A stretch of DNA of 64,000 bases. Source: Pseudomonas sp. R28(2017). Its GTDB lineage: Bacteria > Pseudomonadota > Gammaproteobacteria > Pseudomonadales > Pseudomonadaceae. Each line of letters begins with the position of its first letter. The first letter of the stretch is position 1. The notes under the pieces are model-generated. The model was given only the letters and a program-made list of their open reading frames with translations. It made no database searches and was not told where the DNA came from. The stretch is from the NCBI RefSeq assembly GCF_002112505.1, contig NZ_NEHW01000006.1, positions 1 to 64,000 of the forward strand, written 5' to 3'. Positions 25,024-33,383 of this stretch are shown one piece after another. The position numbers and the translations under genes are program-made.

Positions 25024-26226
25024 ATGAAATCGAACATCCTGATCATCGGTGCCGGCTTTGCCGGTGTGTGGAGCGCCCTGAGCGCCGCTCGCCTGCTCGA
25101 CCAGGCCCAGCGCGACGACCTGAGCATCAGCGTGCTCGCCCCGCAACCGGAGCTGCGCATCCGCCCGCGCTTCTACGAAGCTGACGTGCACAGCCTGAAG
25201 GCACCGGTGGGTGAACTGTTCGAAGCGGTCGGCGTGCGCTTCATTGCCGGTAATGCCGAAGCCATCGATGCCGAGCGCCGCAGCGTCAGCTACGCCGATG
25301 CCAACGGTGAAACCCGGCAGATCGGCTACGACCGGCTGATCCTCGCCGCCGGCAGCCAGGTGGCGCGCCCGGCAATCCCGGGGCTGGCTGAACACGCCTT
25401 CGATGTCGACCAGATGGAGTCGGCCGTGCAGCTCGAGCAGCACCTGGTCGGCCTGGCTGCCCAGCCAGCCTCGCCGGCACGCAATACCGTGGTGGTCTGT
25501 GGGGGTGGCTTCACCGGTATCGAAACCGCCACTGAAATCCCGGTCCGCCTGCGTGCCATCCTCGGCAGCGACGCTGCGGTACGGGTGCTGGTGATCGATC
25601 GTGGCACCCACGTCGGCGCGGCACTGGGCGCGGGTATCACCCCATCGATCGTTGCAGCCAGCGAACAGGCCGGCGCCGAGTGGCTGACCGGCACCTCGGT
25701 GGTGGCAGTGGATGCCGGTGGCGTGACCCTGGACAACGGCGAGTACATCGCCAGCAAGACCGTGATCTGGACCGCCGGGGTCAAGGCCAGCCCGCTGACG
25801 GCCCAGGTGGCCGGCGAACGCGACAACTTCGGCCGGCTCAAGGTTGACGACCACCTCAAGGTAATCGGCCAGGACCACATCTACGCCACCGGCGACACCG
25901 CCTGGGCTGCCGTCGACGAAGTGGGCAACCACGCCCTGATGACCTGCCAGCACGCGATCCCGATGGGCCGCCACTCGGGCAACAATGCCATGGCCGACCT
26001 GCTTGGCGTGGCGCCGGTGGTCTATCGCCAGCCCAAGTACGTCACCTGCCTGGACCTGGGCGAATGGGGTGCAGCGTACAGCGAAGGCTGGGAGCGCGAA
26101 CTGAAGCTGCAGGGCGAGGAAGGCAAGGCCCTCAAGCGCCAGATCAACTCGGTGTGGATCTACCCGCCCGCGGCCGACCGCGCCCAGGCGCTCGCCGCTG
26201 CCGACCCGATGATCGCCATCGTTTAA
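25024..26226 (+). CDS. NDH-2-like FAD-dependent pyridine nucleotide oxidoreductase
   Basis: A 400-residue flavoprotein. The FAD-binding motif is ILIIGAGFAGVWSALSAARL (residues 4-23) and the NAD(P)H-binding motif is VVVCGGGFTGIETATEIPVR (about 158-177). The second FAD contact IYATGDTAWA is present. It resembles type II NADH dehydrogenase and related quinone reductases, but lacks an obvious C-terminal membrane helix. The ATG at 25024 has GGAG 7 bases upstream. Control by the divergent Rrf2 regulator suggests a response to redox or nitrosative stress. Confidence 0.85.
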   Translation: MKSNILIIGAGFAGVWSALSAARLLDQAQRDDLSISVLAPQPELRIRPRFYEADVHSLKAPVGELFEAVGVRFIAGNAEAIDAERRSVSYADANGETRQIGYDRLILAAGSQVARPAIPGLAEHAFDVDQMESAVQLEQHLVGLAAQPASPARNTVVVCGGGFTGIETATEIPVRLRAILGSDAAVRVLVIDRGTHVGAALGAGITPSIVAASEQAGAEWLTGTSVVAVDAGGVTLDNGEYIASKTVIWTAGVKASPLTAQVAGERDNFGRLKVDDHLKVIGQDHIYATGDTAWAAVDEVGNHALMTCQHAIPMGRHSGNNAMADLLGVAPVVYRQPKYVTCLDLGEWGAAYSEGWERELKLQGEEGKALKRQINSVWIYPPAADRAQALAAADPMIAIV

Positions 26227-26243
26227 GCGCAAAATCCTGACAG

Positions 26244-26264
26244 ATCCGTCAGCAAATGACGGAT
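26244..26264 (+). terminator. Hairpin after the flavoprotein gene
   Basis: ATCCGTCA (26244-26251) pairs with TGACGGAT (26257-26264) around GCAAA, followed by a short T-rich tract (TTG). It starts 18 bases after the stop codon. The remaining bases up to 26460 hold no gene; the palindrome GCCATATGGC (26310-26319) may be a regulatory site for the chemoreceptor gene. Confidence 0.6.
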
Positions 26265-26460
26265 TTGTCGGAACTTGTCGTTACATTGAATGACTGGTCA
26301 ATAATAATGGCCATATGGCATCATTCGAATAAAAAACAGATTCAAGAGGGTGAGGCACACACTTAAATCCGCAGCGCATCGAGAGCCTGGCGCCATCCCC
26401 GGTGACCCGGCCATACGTCCATGCTCTTGACGCCTGCACGCCAACGTCAAGGAGCATTCC

Positions 26461-28086
26461 ATGCAGTTACGGAATATGAAGATCGGCACCCGCGCTAGCA
26501 GCGTGTTCGCCCTGTTGGGCGCACTGGTCCTGGCCATGGGCTTTATCGCACTCTATGAAACCCGGCAGATGGACACTGCCACCGACGAAATCCGCGTCAC
26601 CTGGATGCCCGCCGTGATCGCCCTCGGCGACATCAGCACCGACCTCGGTCGCGCCCGCGCCATCACCCTGCGCGCCGCGCTGGATGAAAACCCTGCCGAA
26701 CGTGCCCGCAACATCGAACTGGCGAACGGCATCAACCAGCAGCTCAAAGGCAGCCTCAAGGATTACGAGGACACCATCATCGCCGCCGATGACCGCGCCT
26801 TGTTCAACACCTTCAACTCAGCCCACCAGCAATACCTCGACCTGCAGACCCGCGTGCTGCAGGCCATCGCCGCCGGCCGCATGGACGAGGCCAAGCAGCA
26901 GATCAGCGGCCCCCTCACCCAGTACGCCGACACCATGATGAAAGCCATGACCGCGCTGGTGGCCTACAACGGCAAAGGCGCCGAGGACGCCTCGCAGCGC
27001 AGCAGCGATGTGGCCGACGAGGCCTTTACCGCGATCATCGCGTCGCTGGTGATCATCATGCTCGCCCTGGCCGCCATCGCCGTCGTGCTCACCCGCAGCA
27101 TCGTGGTGCCACTGGCCGATGCGGTCGCCGTGGCCGAGCGCGTGGCCACCGGCGACCTGACACGGGAAATCGATGTTGTCGGCCGCGACGAACCGGCCCT
27201 GCTGCTGCGCGCCCTGAGCCGCATGCAGACCAGCCTGCGCGACACCATCCGCCAGATCGCCGCCTCTTCCGACCAGCTGGCCTCGGCCTCGGAAGAGCTG
27301 CACACCGTCACCGAAGACACCAGCCGCGGCCTGCACCAGCAGAGTGCGGAAATCGACCAGGCCGCCACTGCCGTCAACCAGATGACCGCCGCCGTGGAAG
27401 AAGTGGCGAACAACGCCGTGAGCACGGCCGACGCCTCCAAAGGTGCCGACCAGACCACCCGCGATGGCCGTGACCAGGTCAACCAGGCGTTGGCCTCGCT
27501 CCAGCATCTGGTCAATGACGTGACGGGCACCTCCACCGAGATCGAGCAGCTGGCCAGCAACGCCAACGAGATCAGCCGCGTGCTGGATGTGATCGGCGCG
27601 ATTGCCGGGCAGACCAACCTGCTGGCGCTCAACGCGGCAATCGAAGCCGCCCGCGCGGGTGAAGCAGGCCGCGGCTTTGCCGTGGTGGCCGATGAGGTGC
27701 GCGCCCTCGCCCACCGTACCCAGCAATCGACGGCCGAGATCGAGCAGATGATCGCCGGGATCCAGAACGGTACCGAGCGGGCAGTGTCGGCGATGCACAG
27801 CAGCCGGGGCCGGGCCAACGGCACGCTGGAAGTGGCGCAAGGTGCCGGTGAGGCGCTGGAGGTGATTGCCGAGGCCATCGCTTCGATCAACCAGCGCAAC
27901 CTGGTGATCGCCAGCGCCTCCGAAGAACAGGCGCAGGTGGCGCGGGAGGTGGATCGCAATCTGGTGAACATTCGTGATCTGGCGATGCAGACATCGGCGG
28001 GGGCGAATCAGACCAGTGCGGCGGCGCAGGACCTTTCACGCCTGGCGGTAGACTTGAACGGCATGGTCGCGCAGTTCAAGGTCTGA
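26461..28086 (+). CDS. Methyl-accepting chemotaxis protein with 4HB-type sensor
   Basis: A 541-residue chemoreceptor. First membrane helix about residues 12-32 ([20 protein letters not shown]); periplasmic four-helix-bundle sensor about 33-190; second membrane helix about 192-215 ([20 protein letters not shown]); HAMP about 216-268; then the cytoplasmic signalling domain with the hairpin tip motif [20 protein letters not shown] and adaptation helices. No C-terminal CheR-binding pentapeptide is seen. AAGGAG precedes the ATG. The ligand is unknown; four-helix-bundle receptors of Pseudomonas often sense small organic acids or aromatics. Confidence 0.93.
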   Translation: MQLRNMKIGTRASSVFALLGALVLAMGFIALYETRQMDTATDEIRVTWMPAVIALGDISTDLGRARAITLRAALDENPAERARNIELANGINQQLKGSLKDYEDTIIAADDRALFNTFNSAHQQYLDLQTRVLQAIAAGRMDEAKQQISGPLTQYADTMMKAMTALVAYNGKGAEDASQRSSDVADEAFTAIIASLVIIMLALAAIAVVLTRSIVVPLADAVAVAERVATGDLTREIDVVGRDEPALLLRALSRMQTSLRDTIRQIAASSDQLASASEELHTVTEDTSRGLHQQSAEIDQAATAVNQMTAAVEEVANNAVSTADASKGADQTTRDGRDQVNQALASLQHLVNDVTGTSTEIEQLASNANEISRVLDVIGAIAGQTNLLALNAAIEAARAGEAGRGFAVVADEVRALAHRTQQSTAEIEQMIAGIQNGTERAVSAMHSSRGRANGTLEVAQGAGEALEVIAEAIASINQRNLVIASASEEQAQVAREVDRNLVNIRDLAMQTSAGANQTSAAAQDLSRLAVDLNGMVAQFKV

Positions 28087-28097
28087 TTCAAAACAAC

Positions 28098-28217
28098 CGG
28101 GGCCGCATTGCGGCCCTTCGCGGGCAAGCCCGCTCCCACAGGAATTGCGCAGCCCTCGTGGACAACTCATCACCTGTGGGAGCGGGCTTGCCCGCGAAGG
28201 GCTGCAAAGCAGCCCCT
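28098..28217. repeat. REP pair with an extended outer stem
   Basis: GGCCCTTCGCGGGCAAGCCC mirrors GGGCTTGCCCGCGAAGGGCT. Outer GGGGCCGC and GCAGCCCC segments extend the pairing. It lies between the convergent chemoreceptor and permease genes. Confidence 0.9.
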
Positions 28218-28237
28218 GTTACAGCAACAACAATCTG

Positions 28238-29644
28238 TCAGTCGTTGACGCTCACCACCCGCCCTGCCTTCTCGGCAGCCTGGCCGCGCGTCGCCAGGCA
28301 GTAATAGAGCGGCACGGTCACGATCAAACCGAACAACCACGACAGGTCAGCCCCTTCGACGATGTTCGAGTACGGCCCCACATACAGCGACGTGTTGGCA
28401 AACGGCAACTGCACCAGGATCCCGCAGGCATAGGCAATGATCGCGTGGTGGTTGAAGCGGCCATAGATGCCGCCGTCGGCCCGGAAGATCGAAGCGATGT
28501 CGTACTGGCCCTTCTTGATCAGGTAGAAGTCGATCAGGTTGATCGACGCCCACGGCACCAGCACCAGCAGCAGCGCCAGGATCAGGCCGATGAACTGGCC
28601 GATGAAGCCCGCCGAGGCGTTCAACGCCACCATCGCGCAGCCCACCAGGATCACCGACGCCAGGATCACCCGCACCTTGATGCTCGGCGTCCACTCGGCG
28701 ATGAAGGTCTGGATCGCGGTGACGATCGACAGCACCGCGCCATACAGGTTGAGGGCGTTGTGGCTGATGATGTTGAGCAGGAACAGCACCATCAGGATCG
28801 GGCCCAGCCAGCCGGTGGCCTGCTTGACCGCATCCATCGCGTCGGTGCCTTCCGGCACGCACAGCACCGCGATCGTACCAAAGCTGAAGCACAGGATAGT
28901 GCCCAGGGTAGCGCCGAAGTAGGTGGCCCAGAATGGCTTGGCGATGCCCACTTCACGCGGCAGGTAGCGCGAGTAGTCGGAGGTGTACGGCGAGAAGCTG
29001 ATCTGCCAGATGACGCCCAGCGACACGGTGGCAATGAAACCGGACAGGTTGAATGCGCCGCGGCTCAGGAAGTCGGCGGGCAGCTCCTGGACGAACATCA
29101 TGATGAAACCGGCCAGCAGCGCCGAGCCCATCACCCAGGTACCGATGCGGTTGAGGATGTGGATGAAGCGGTAGCCGATCACGCCGATGGCCGTCGCACT
29201 CAGGGCACCGATCACGATCGCGCCTGGCATCGGCACGCTCGGGGCGATGCCGTGGATGGTCTTGCCCGCCAGGACGATGTTGGAAATGAAGAAGCCGACA
29301 TAGATCAGCGCGGTGAAGAACACGATCAGCAAGGCGCCATAGCGGCCGAACTGGCCCCGGCTCTGAACCATCTGCGGAATGCCCAGCTGCGGTCCCTGCG
29401 CAGAGGCCAGGGCGATGAACACGCCCCCGATGAGATGGCCCAGCACGATGGCGATCAGCCCCCACAGCAGGTTCAGGTGGAACACCTGGACCACCATGGC
29501 GCCGGTGACGATAGGCAGTGGCGCGATGTTGGTACTGAACCAGAGGGTGAACAGGTCGCGCGCCTTCCCATGGCGCTCGGCAGGTGGAACGTAATCGACC
29601 GTGTGATTCTCGACAAACTGGTGTTGCGATGACGGTTGGGACAT
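28238..29644 (-). CDS. NCS1-family nucleobase/allantoin-type permease (cytosine permease-like)
   Basis: A 468-residue transporter with about 12 helices. The N-terminus (VDYVPPAERHGKARDLFTLW) and the following FSTNIAPLPIVTGAMVVQVF are typical of NCS1 cation symporters for cytosine, purines, hydantoin or allantoin. The phrase FSPYTSDYSRYLPREVGIAK is the conserved middle signature. It is divergent from the flavin reductase-LLM genes and shares their control region, which holds palindromes like those upstream of the enzyme genes. This makes it the likely importer for the catabolic cluster on the right. A close paralogue lies at 43401-44813. Confidence 0.9.
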   Translation of the reverse strand: MSQPSSQHQFVENHTVDYVPPAERHGKARDLFTLWFSTNIAPLPIVTGAMVVQVFHLNLLWGLIAIVLGHLIGGVFIALASAQGPQLGIPQMVQSRGQFGRYGALLIVFFTALIYVGFFISNIVLAGKTIHGIAPSVPMPGAIVIGALSATAIGVIGYRFIHILNRIGTWVMGSALLAGFIMMFVQELPADFLSRGAFNLSGFIATVSLGVIWQISFSPYTSDYSRYLPREVGIAKPFWATYFGATLGTILCFSFGTIAVLCVPEGTDAMDAVKQATGWLGPILMVLFLLNIISHNALNLYGAVLSIVTAIQTFIAEWTPSIKVRVILASVILVGCAMVALNASAGFIGQFIGLILALLLVLVPWASINLIDFYLIKKGQYDIASIFRADGGIYGRFNHHAIIAYACGILVQLPFANTSLYVGPYSNIVEGADLSWLFGLIVTVPLYYCLATRGQAAEKAGRVVSVND

Positions 29645-29960
29645 AGGATTCAGCTCGAAAGGTCGTTTTTATCTTTGTAAGGAAACCGCATCTAGGCGGC
29701 CTCTCAGCTGCGGACCATATTATGGTATTCCAAACTTTTGACAACACTGATCCGCAGTAAAAAACGCCCGCTGATCTGCTCGCGCAACCCCTGCGACAAA
29801 CCGCCTCACCGCTCAAGCCCACGGTTTATGTGGCCTGGAGCCGTTCATCGTGAAAAACCCGGGTTGAAAATTCCGCTTGCAAAATAGGTATTACGGTATA
29901 CCATCAGACACATCAACGATAAAAACCGCGGACCACCGCAGCCCTTCAGAGGTACACCAG
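29645..29960. promoter_or_regulatory. Divergent control region of permease and flavin reductase-LLM genes
   Basis: This 316-base gap holds two palindrome-type sites. ATGGTATTCCAA (29722-29733) is near the permease; it is a 9-of-12 match to the perfect site at 31834 and overlaps ACCATATTATGGT. ACGGTATACCAT (29893-29904) is near the reductase. No gene is seen in the gap. Confidence 0.65.
29893..29904 (+). promoter_or_regulatory. GntR-type operator overlapping the flavin reductase promoter
   Basis: ACGGTATACCAT lies 16 bases after the first base of TTGCAA (29877-29882). If that is the -35 box, TACCAT (29899-29904) is the -10 box with a 16-base spacer, and the palindrome covers it. The core TGGTATACCA fits the FadR/FCD-type GntR consensus. 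The same layout, including CAGACA after the site, is repeated at 31818-31851. Confidence 0.65.
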
Positions 29961-30446
29961 ATGATCGACGCAACCCTCTACAAGAACGTCATGGGCTCCT
30001 TCCCGTCCGGCGTTACCGTCATCACCACCCTGGACGACGACGGCTCGGTCGTCGGCCTGACCGCCAGCGCCTTCTCCTCCCTGTCGATGGATCCGCCGCT
30101 GGTGCTGTTCTGCCCCAACTACACCTCCGACTCCTACCCTGTGCTGATCAAGCAGAAGCGCTTCGCCATTCATCTGCTCTCCGGTGAACAGCAGGCCGAA
30201 GCCTACGCATTCGCCAAGAAAGGCAAGGACAAGGCCAGCGGCATCGAGTGGAGCCTGAGCGAACTGGGCAACCCGATCCTGGCCGGCGCCACCGCCGTCA
30301 TCGAGTGCGAACTGTGGCGCGAGTATGAAGGGGGCGACCACGCCATCATGGTCGGCAAGGTACACAACCTGATCGTCCCTGAAGAAGCCCCACGACCGAT
30401 GGTCTACTGCCGCGGCAAGATGGCCAGCCTGCCGGCCTTTGCCTGA
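29961..30446 (+). CDS. Flavin reductase (two-component monooxygenase partner), copy 1
   Basis: A 161-residue flavin reductase-like protein (MIDATLYKNVMGSFPSGVTV), with the FMN-binding pattern GLTASAFSSLSMDPPLVLFC. It should supply reduced FMN to the LLM monooxygenase encoded 75 bases downstream. RutF in the pyrimidine pathway is a functional parallel. The ATG at 29961 is preceded by AGAGG. A second copy, similar over its whole length, lies at 34875-35360. The operator at 29893 suggests control by the cluster GntR protein. Confidence 0.9.
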   Translation: MIDATLYKNVMGSFPSGVTVITTLDDDGSVVGLTASAFSSLSMDPPLVLFCPNYTSDSYPVLIKQKRFAIHLLSGEQQAEAYAFAKKGKDKASGIEWSLSELGNPILAGATAVIECELWREYEGGDHAIMVGKVHNLIVPEEAPRPMVYCRGKMASLPAFA

Positions 30447-30521
30447 AGCCTATTCTGAATCGAGACACCTGGCGCCTGCGCAGCCTGGCGACAGACACTT
30501 TCAAGCGTTGAGGAAAGCCCC

Positions 30522-31562
30522 ATGAAATTTTCGTTGTTCGTGCACATGGAACGTTGGGATGAACAGGTCAGCCACCGCCAGCTGTTCGAAGACCTGACCG
30601 AACTGACCCTGATGGCCGAGCACGGCGGTTTCAGCACCGTGTGGATCGGCGAACACCACGCCATGGAATACACCATCTCGCCAAGCCCGATGCCGCTGCT
30701 GGCCTACCTGGCCGCGCGCACCGAGAAGATCCGCCTGGGTGCCGGCACCATCATCGCGCCGTTCTGGAACCCGATCCGCGTCGCCGGTGAATGCGCCCTG
30801 CTCGACGTGATCAGCAACGGCCGCATGGAAGTGGGCCTGGCCCGTGGTGCCTACCAGTTCGAGTTCGACCGCATGGCAGGTGGCATGCCGGCCACCGACG
30901 GCGGCAAGGCCCTGCGCGAAATGGTCCCGGTGGTGCGCAAGCTGTGGGAAGGCGACTACGCCCATGACGGCGAAGTCTACAAGTTCCCGACGTCCACCAG
31001 CGTGCCGAAGCCGTTCAACGCCACCCCGCCGATGTGGATCGCCGCCCGCGACCCGGATTCGCACAACTTCGCCGTGGCCAACGGCTGCAACGTCATGGTC
31101 ACCCCGCTGATGAAGGGCGACGAAGAAGTGCTGGACCTGAAGAACAAGTTCCAGGCCGCCCTCGACAACAACCCGGACGTGCCGCGCCCGCAACTGATGG
31201 TGCTGCGCCACACCCACGTGCACAGCCCGTCGGAGCCTGATGGCTGGAAGATCGGCGCCCAGGCCATCTCGCGCTTCTACCGCACCTTCGATGCCTGGTT
31301 CGGCAACAAGAGCACCCCGGTCAACGGCTTCCTCGAGCCGAGCCCGGAGTCCAAGTTCGCCGAAGTGCCGGCATTCCAGCTGGAGAACATCCGCAAGAAC
31401 ACCATGATCGGCACGCCGCAAGAGATCATCGCCCGTATCAAGTACTACCAGGAGCTCGGTGTCGACGAGTTCAGCTTCTGGTGTGACAACAGCCTGCCCC
31501 ACGCCGAGAAGAAGAAGTCGCTCGAGCTGTTCATCAAGGAAGTGGTGCCGGCGTTCGCCTGA
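30522..31562 (+). CDS. LLM-class flavin-dependent monooxygenase
   Basis: A 346-residue luciferase-like (bacterial TIM-barrel) oxygenase, MKFSLFVHMERWDEQVSHRQ, with typical phrases TLMAEHGGFSTVWIGEHHAM, LGAGTIIAPFWNPIRVAGEC and VGLARGAYQFEFDRMAGGMP. It should use reduced FMN from the upstream reductase. In RutA the same class opens the uracil ring; here a ring-opening or N/C-oxidation of a permease-imported N-heterocycle is an inference. A strong terminator follows, which separates it from the downstream operon. Confidence 0.92.
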   Translation: MKFSLFVHMERWDEQVSHRQLFEDLTELTLMAEHGGFSTVWIGEHHAMEYTISPSPMPLLAYLAARTEKIRLGAGTIIAPFWNPIRVAGECALLDVISNGRMEVGLARGAYQFEFDRMAGGMPATDGGKALREMVPVVRKLWEGDYAHDGEVYKFPTSTSVPKPFNATPPMWIAARDPDSHNFAVANGCNVMVTPLMKGDEEVLDLKNKFQAALDNNPDVPRPQLMVLRHTHVHSPSEPDGWKIGAQAISRFYRTFDAWFGNKSTPVNGFLEPSPESKFAEVPAFQLENIRKNTMIGTPQEIIARIKYYQELGVDEFSFWCDNSLPHAEKKKSLELFIKEVVPAFA

Positions 31563-31592
31563 ATTCCCATTGCCTGAGACATTGCGGGACGC

Positions 31593-31639
31593 GCCCGCTC
31601 ACGTGGGCCCCAGTGGCCCGCGTGAGCGGGCTTTTTTTT
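31593..31639 (+). terminator. Strong Rho-independent terminator after the LLM gene
   Basis: GCCCGCTCACG (31593-31603) pairs with CGTGAGCGGGC (31621-31631), with a GC-rich inner stem (GGGCC/GGCCC), followed by eight Ts. It is one of the clearest terminators in the window. It shows that the next genes need their own promoter. Confidence 0.92.
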
Positions 31640-31648
31640 AAGCCTGGG

Positions 31649-31745
31649 CCGGCCTCTTCGCGGGCGAGCCCGCTCCCACAGGGACAGCGCGGGCCCTGAA
31701 GGCTTCGCATTACTTGTGGGAGCGGGCTTGCCCGCGAAGAGGCCA
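31649..31745. repeat. REP pair (inverted)
   Basis: CTCTTCGCGGGCGAGCCCGC mirrors GCGGGCTTGCCCGCGAAGAG, placed between the LLM terminator and the next promoter. Confidence 0.9.
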
Positions 31746-31833
31746 GTACAGACACCCCATAAATCAAGGCATCAGGCCACCTTTCGTCCCCTCGCAAGAG
31801 AAATTTCCAGCCACCTCTTGCACAACAAATATT

Positions 31834-31845
31834 ATGGTATACCAT
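31834..31845 (+). promoter_or_regulatory. Perfect GntR-type operator palindrome upstream of the AmS gene
   Basis: ATGGTATACCAT is a perfect 12-base palindrome. TTGCAC (31818-31823) can be the -35 box and TACCAT (31840-31845) the -10 box with a 16-base spacer, exactly the geometry of the site at 29893. The AmS ATG is 40 bases downstream. FadR-family GntR proteins bind such TGGTATACCA-like sites. Confidence 0.72.
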
Positions 31846-31884
31846 CAGACAACAAGAGCTGATAACCCTCACCAGGAGCCACCC

Positions 31885-32481
31885 ATGAGTTTCGAAATCC
31901 GCAAGATCGTCACCTACTCCGAAGAGACCCGCATCGAAGGCGGCAAGGCCACCGACAAGCCGGTGACCATGGTCGGCCTGGCCGTCGTGATCAAGAACCC
32001 ATGGGCCGGTCGCGGTTTTGTTGAAGATCTGAAGCCGGAAATCCGCGCCAACTGCTCGGAGCTGGGTGCCCTGATGGTCGAGCGCCTGACCGCTGCCATC
32101 GGCGGTGCCGACAAGATCGAAGCCTACGGCAAGGCCGCCGTGGTCGGCGCCGACGGCGAGATCGAGCACGCCTCGGCGGTGATCCACACCCTGCGCTTCG
32201 GCAACCACTACCGCGAAGCGGTACAGGCCAAGAGCTACCTGAGCTTCACCAACAAGCGCGGCGGCCCAGGCACCTCGATCCAGATCCCGATGATGCAGAA
32301 GGACGACGAAGGCCTGCGTTCGCACTACATCACCCTGGAAATGCAGATCGAAGACGCCCCGCGCGCCGATGAAATCGTCGTGGTCCTGGGCGCAGCCGAC
32401 GGCGGCCGCCTGCACCCGCGCATCGGCAACCGCTACATCGACCTGGAAGAACTGGCTGCCGAAAAAGCCAACGCTCAATAA
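31885..32481 (+). CDS. AmS-family (amino acid synthesis, DUF1185) protein
   Basis: A 198-residue protein of the AA_synth/DUF1185 family (MSFEIRKIVTYSEETRIEGG, LVERLTAA-type helix, FGNHYREAVQAKSYLSFTNK, HYITLEMQIEDAPRADEIVV). The name comes from an old annotation; no reaction is established. Here it leads an operon with an alpha/beta hydrolase and an aldehyde dehydrogenase, so a role in a catabolic step (for example amide or imine hydrolysis, or binding of an unstable intermediate) is likely. CAGGAG precedes the ATG at 31885. Confidence 0.85.
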   Translation: MSFEIRKIVTYSEETRIEGGKATDKPVTMVGLAVVIKNPWAGRGFVEDLKPEIRANCSELGALMVERLTAAIGGADKIEAYGKAAVVGADGEIEHASAVIHTLRFGNHYREAVQAKSYLSFTNKRGGPGTSIQIPMMQKDDEGLRSHYITLEMQIEDAPRADEIVVVLGAADGGRLHPRIGNRYIDLEELAAEKANAQ

Positions 32482-32549
32482 CAACAACCAAGACGGGCCG
32501 GGGCGTGGCGTGCTTACCCGCCGCGCCCGACCTTCAAGGAGCGCCCTCC

Positions 32550-33383
32550 ATGATTCAGCCTGTCGCTGAACGCACACCTGCCGGCACCAGCTACCTGTCC
32601 GTCGGCCAGGGCCAACCCGTGGTACTGATCCACGGCGTGGGCCTGAACAAGGAAATGTGGGGCGGTCAGATCGTTGGCCTGGCCAACGACTACCGCGTCA
32701 TCACCTACGACATGCTCGGCCACGGCCAGAGCCGCGTACCGGCTGCAGACACACCGCTGGAAGGCTATGCCGCCCAGCTCGCCGAACTGCTCGACCACCT
32801 GCAGATTCCACAAGCCACCGTGATCGGCTTCTCCATGGGTGGCCTGGTCGCCCGGGCTTTTGCCCTCAATTACCCGCAGCGCCTGGCTGCACTGGTCGTG
32901 CTCAACAGCGTGTTCAACCGCACCCCCGAGCAGAGTGCCGGCGTCATCGCCCGCGCCGCCCAGGCTGCGCAGCTGGGCCCCGACGCCAACGTCGACGCCG
33001 CGCTCGACCGCTGGTTCAGCCGTGAATACAAGGCTGCCAACCCGGCGCAGGTCGCCGCCATTCGCCAGGTGCTGGCGAACAACGACCCGCAGGGTTACCA
33101 CACCACTTATTCGCTGTTCGCCACCCAGGACATGTACCGCGCAGGCGACCTGGGCAGCATCCAGGTGCCGACGCTGATCGCCACCGGCGAACTCGACGCA
33201 GGCTCCACCCCGGCCATGACCCGCCAGCTCGCCGCCAGCATTCCTGGCGCGCAAAGCGTGGTCCTGGCCGAACAACGGCATATGATGCCTGTGGAAGCCC
33301 CGCGTGAAGTCAACAAGATGCTTCTGGACTTCCTCGCCCAAGCCCGCACCCTCACCGAATCCGCCAAGGGGATTGTTGCATGA
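32550..33383 (+). CDS. Alpha/beta hydrolase (RutD-like context)
   Basis: A 277-residue alpha/beta hydrolase. Oxyanion-hole segment VVLIHGVGLNKEMW; nucleophile elbow GFSMGG with Ser95; acid in TGELDAG; His244 in EQRHMMP. It probably hydrolyses an amide, ester, enol lactone or imine from the LLM product; RutD is a functional analogue. AAGGAG is 8 bases before the ATG at 32550. The stop overlaps the ATG of the aldehyde dehydrogenase gene (ATGA), so translation is coupled. Confidence 0.88.
   Translation: MIQPVAERTPAGTSYLSVGQGQPVVLIHGVGLNKEMWGGQIVGLANDYRVITYDMLGHGQSRVPAADTPLEGYAAQLAELLDHLQIPQATVIGFSMGGLVARAFALNYPQRLAALVVLNSVFNRTPEQSAGVIARAAQAAQLGPDANVDAALDRWFSREYKAANPAQVAAIRQVLANNDPQGYHTTYSLFATQDMYRAGDLGSIQVPTLIATGELDAGSTPAMTRQLAASIPGAQSVVLAEQRHMMPVEAPREVNKMLLDFLAQARTLTESAKGIVA

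Noticed and set aside
28145..29632. Forward frame of 495 codons opposite the NCS1 permease
   Set aside because: His/Gln/Arg-rich translation typical of an antisense GC-rich shadow; it starts in a REP pair.
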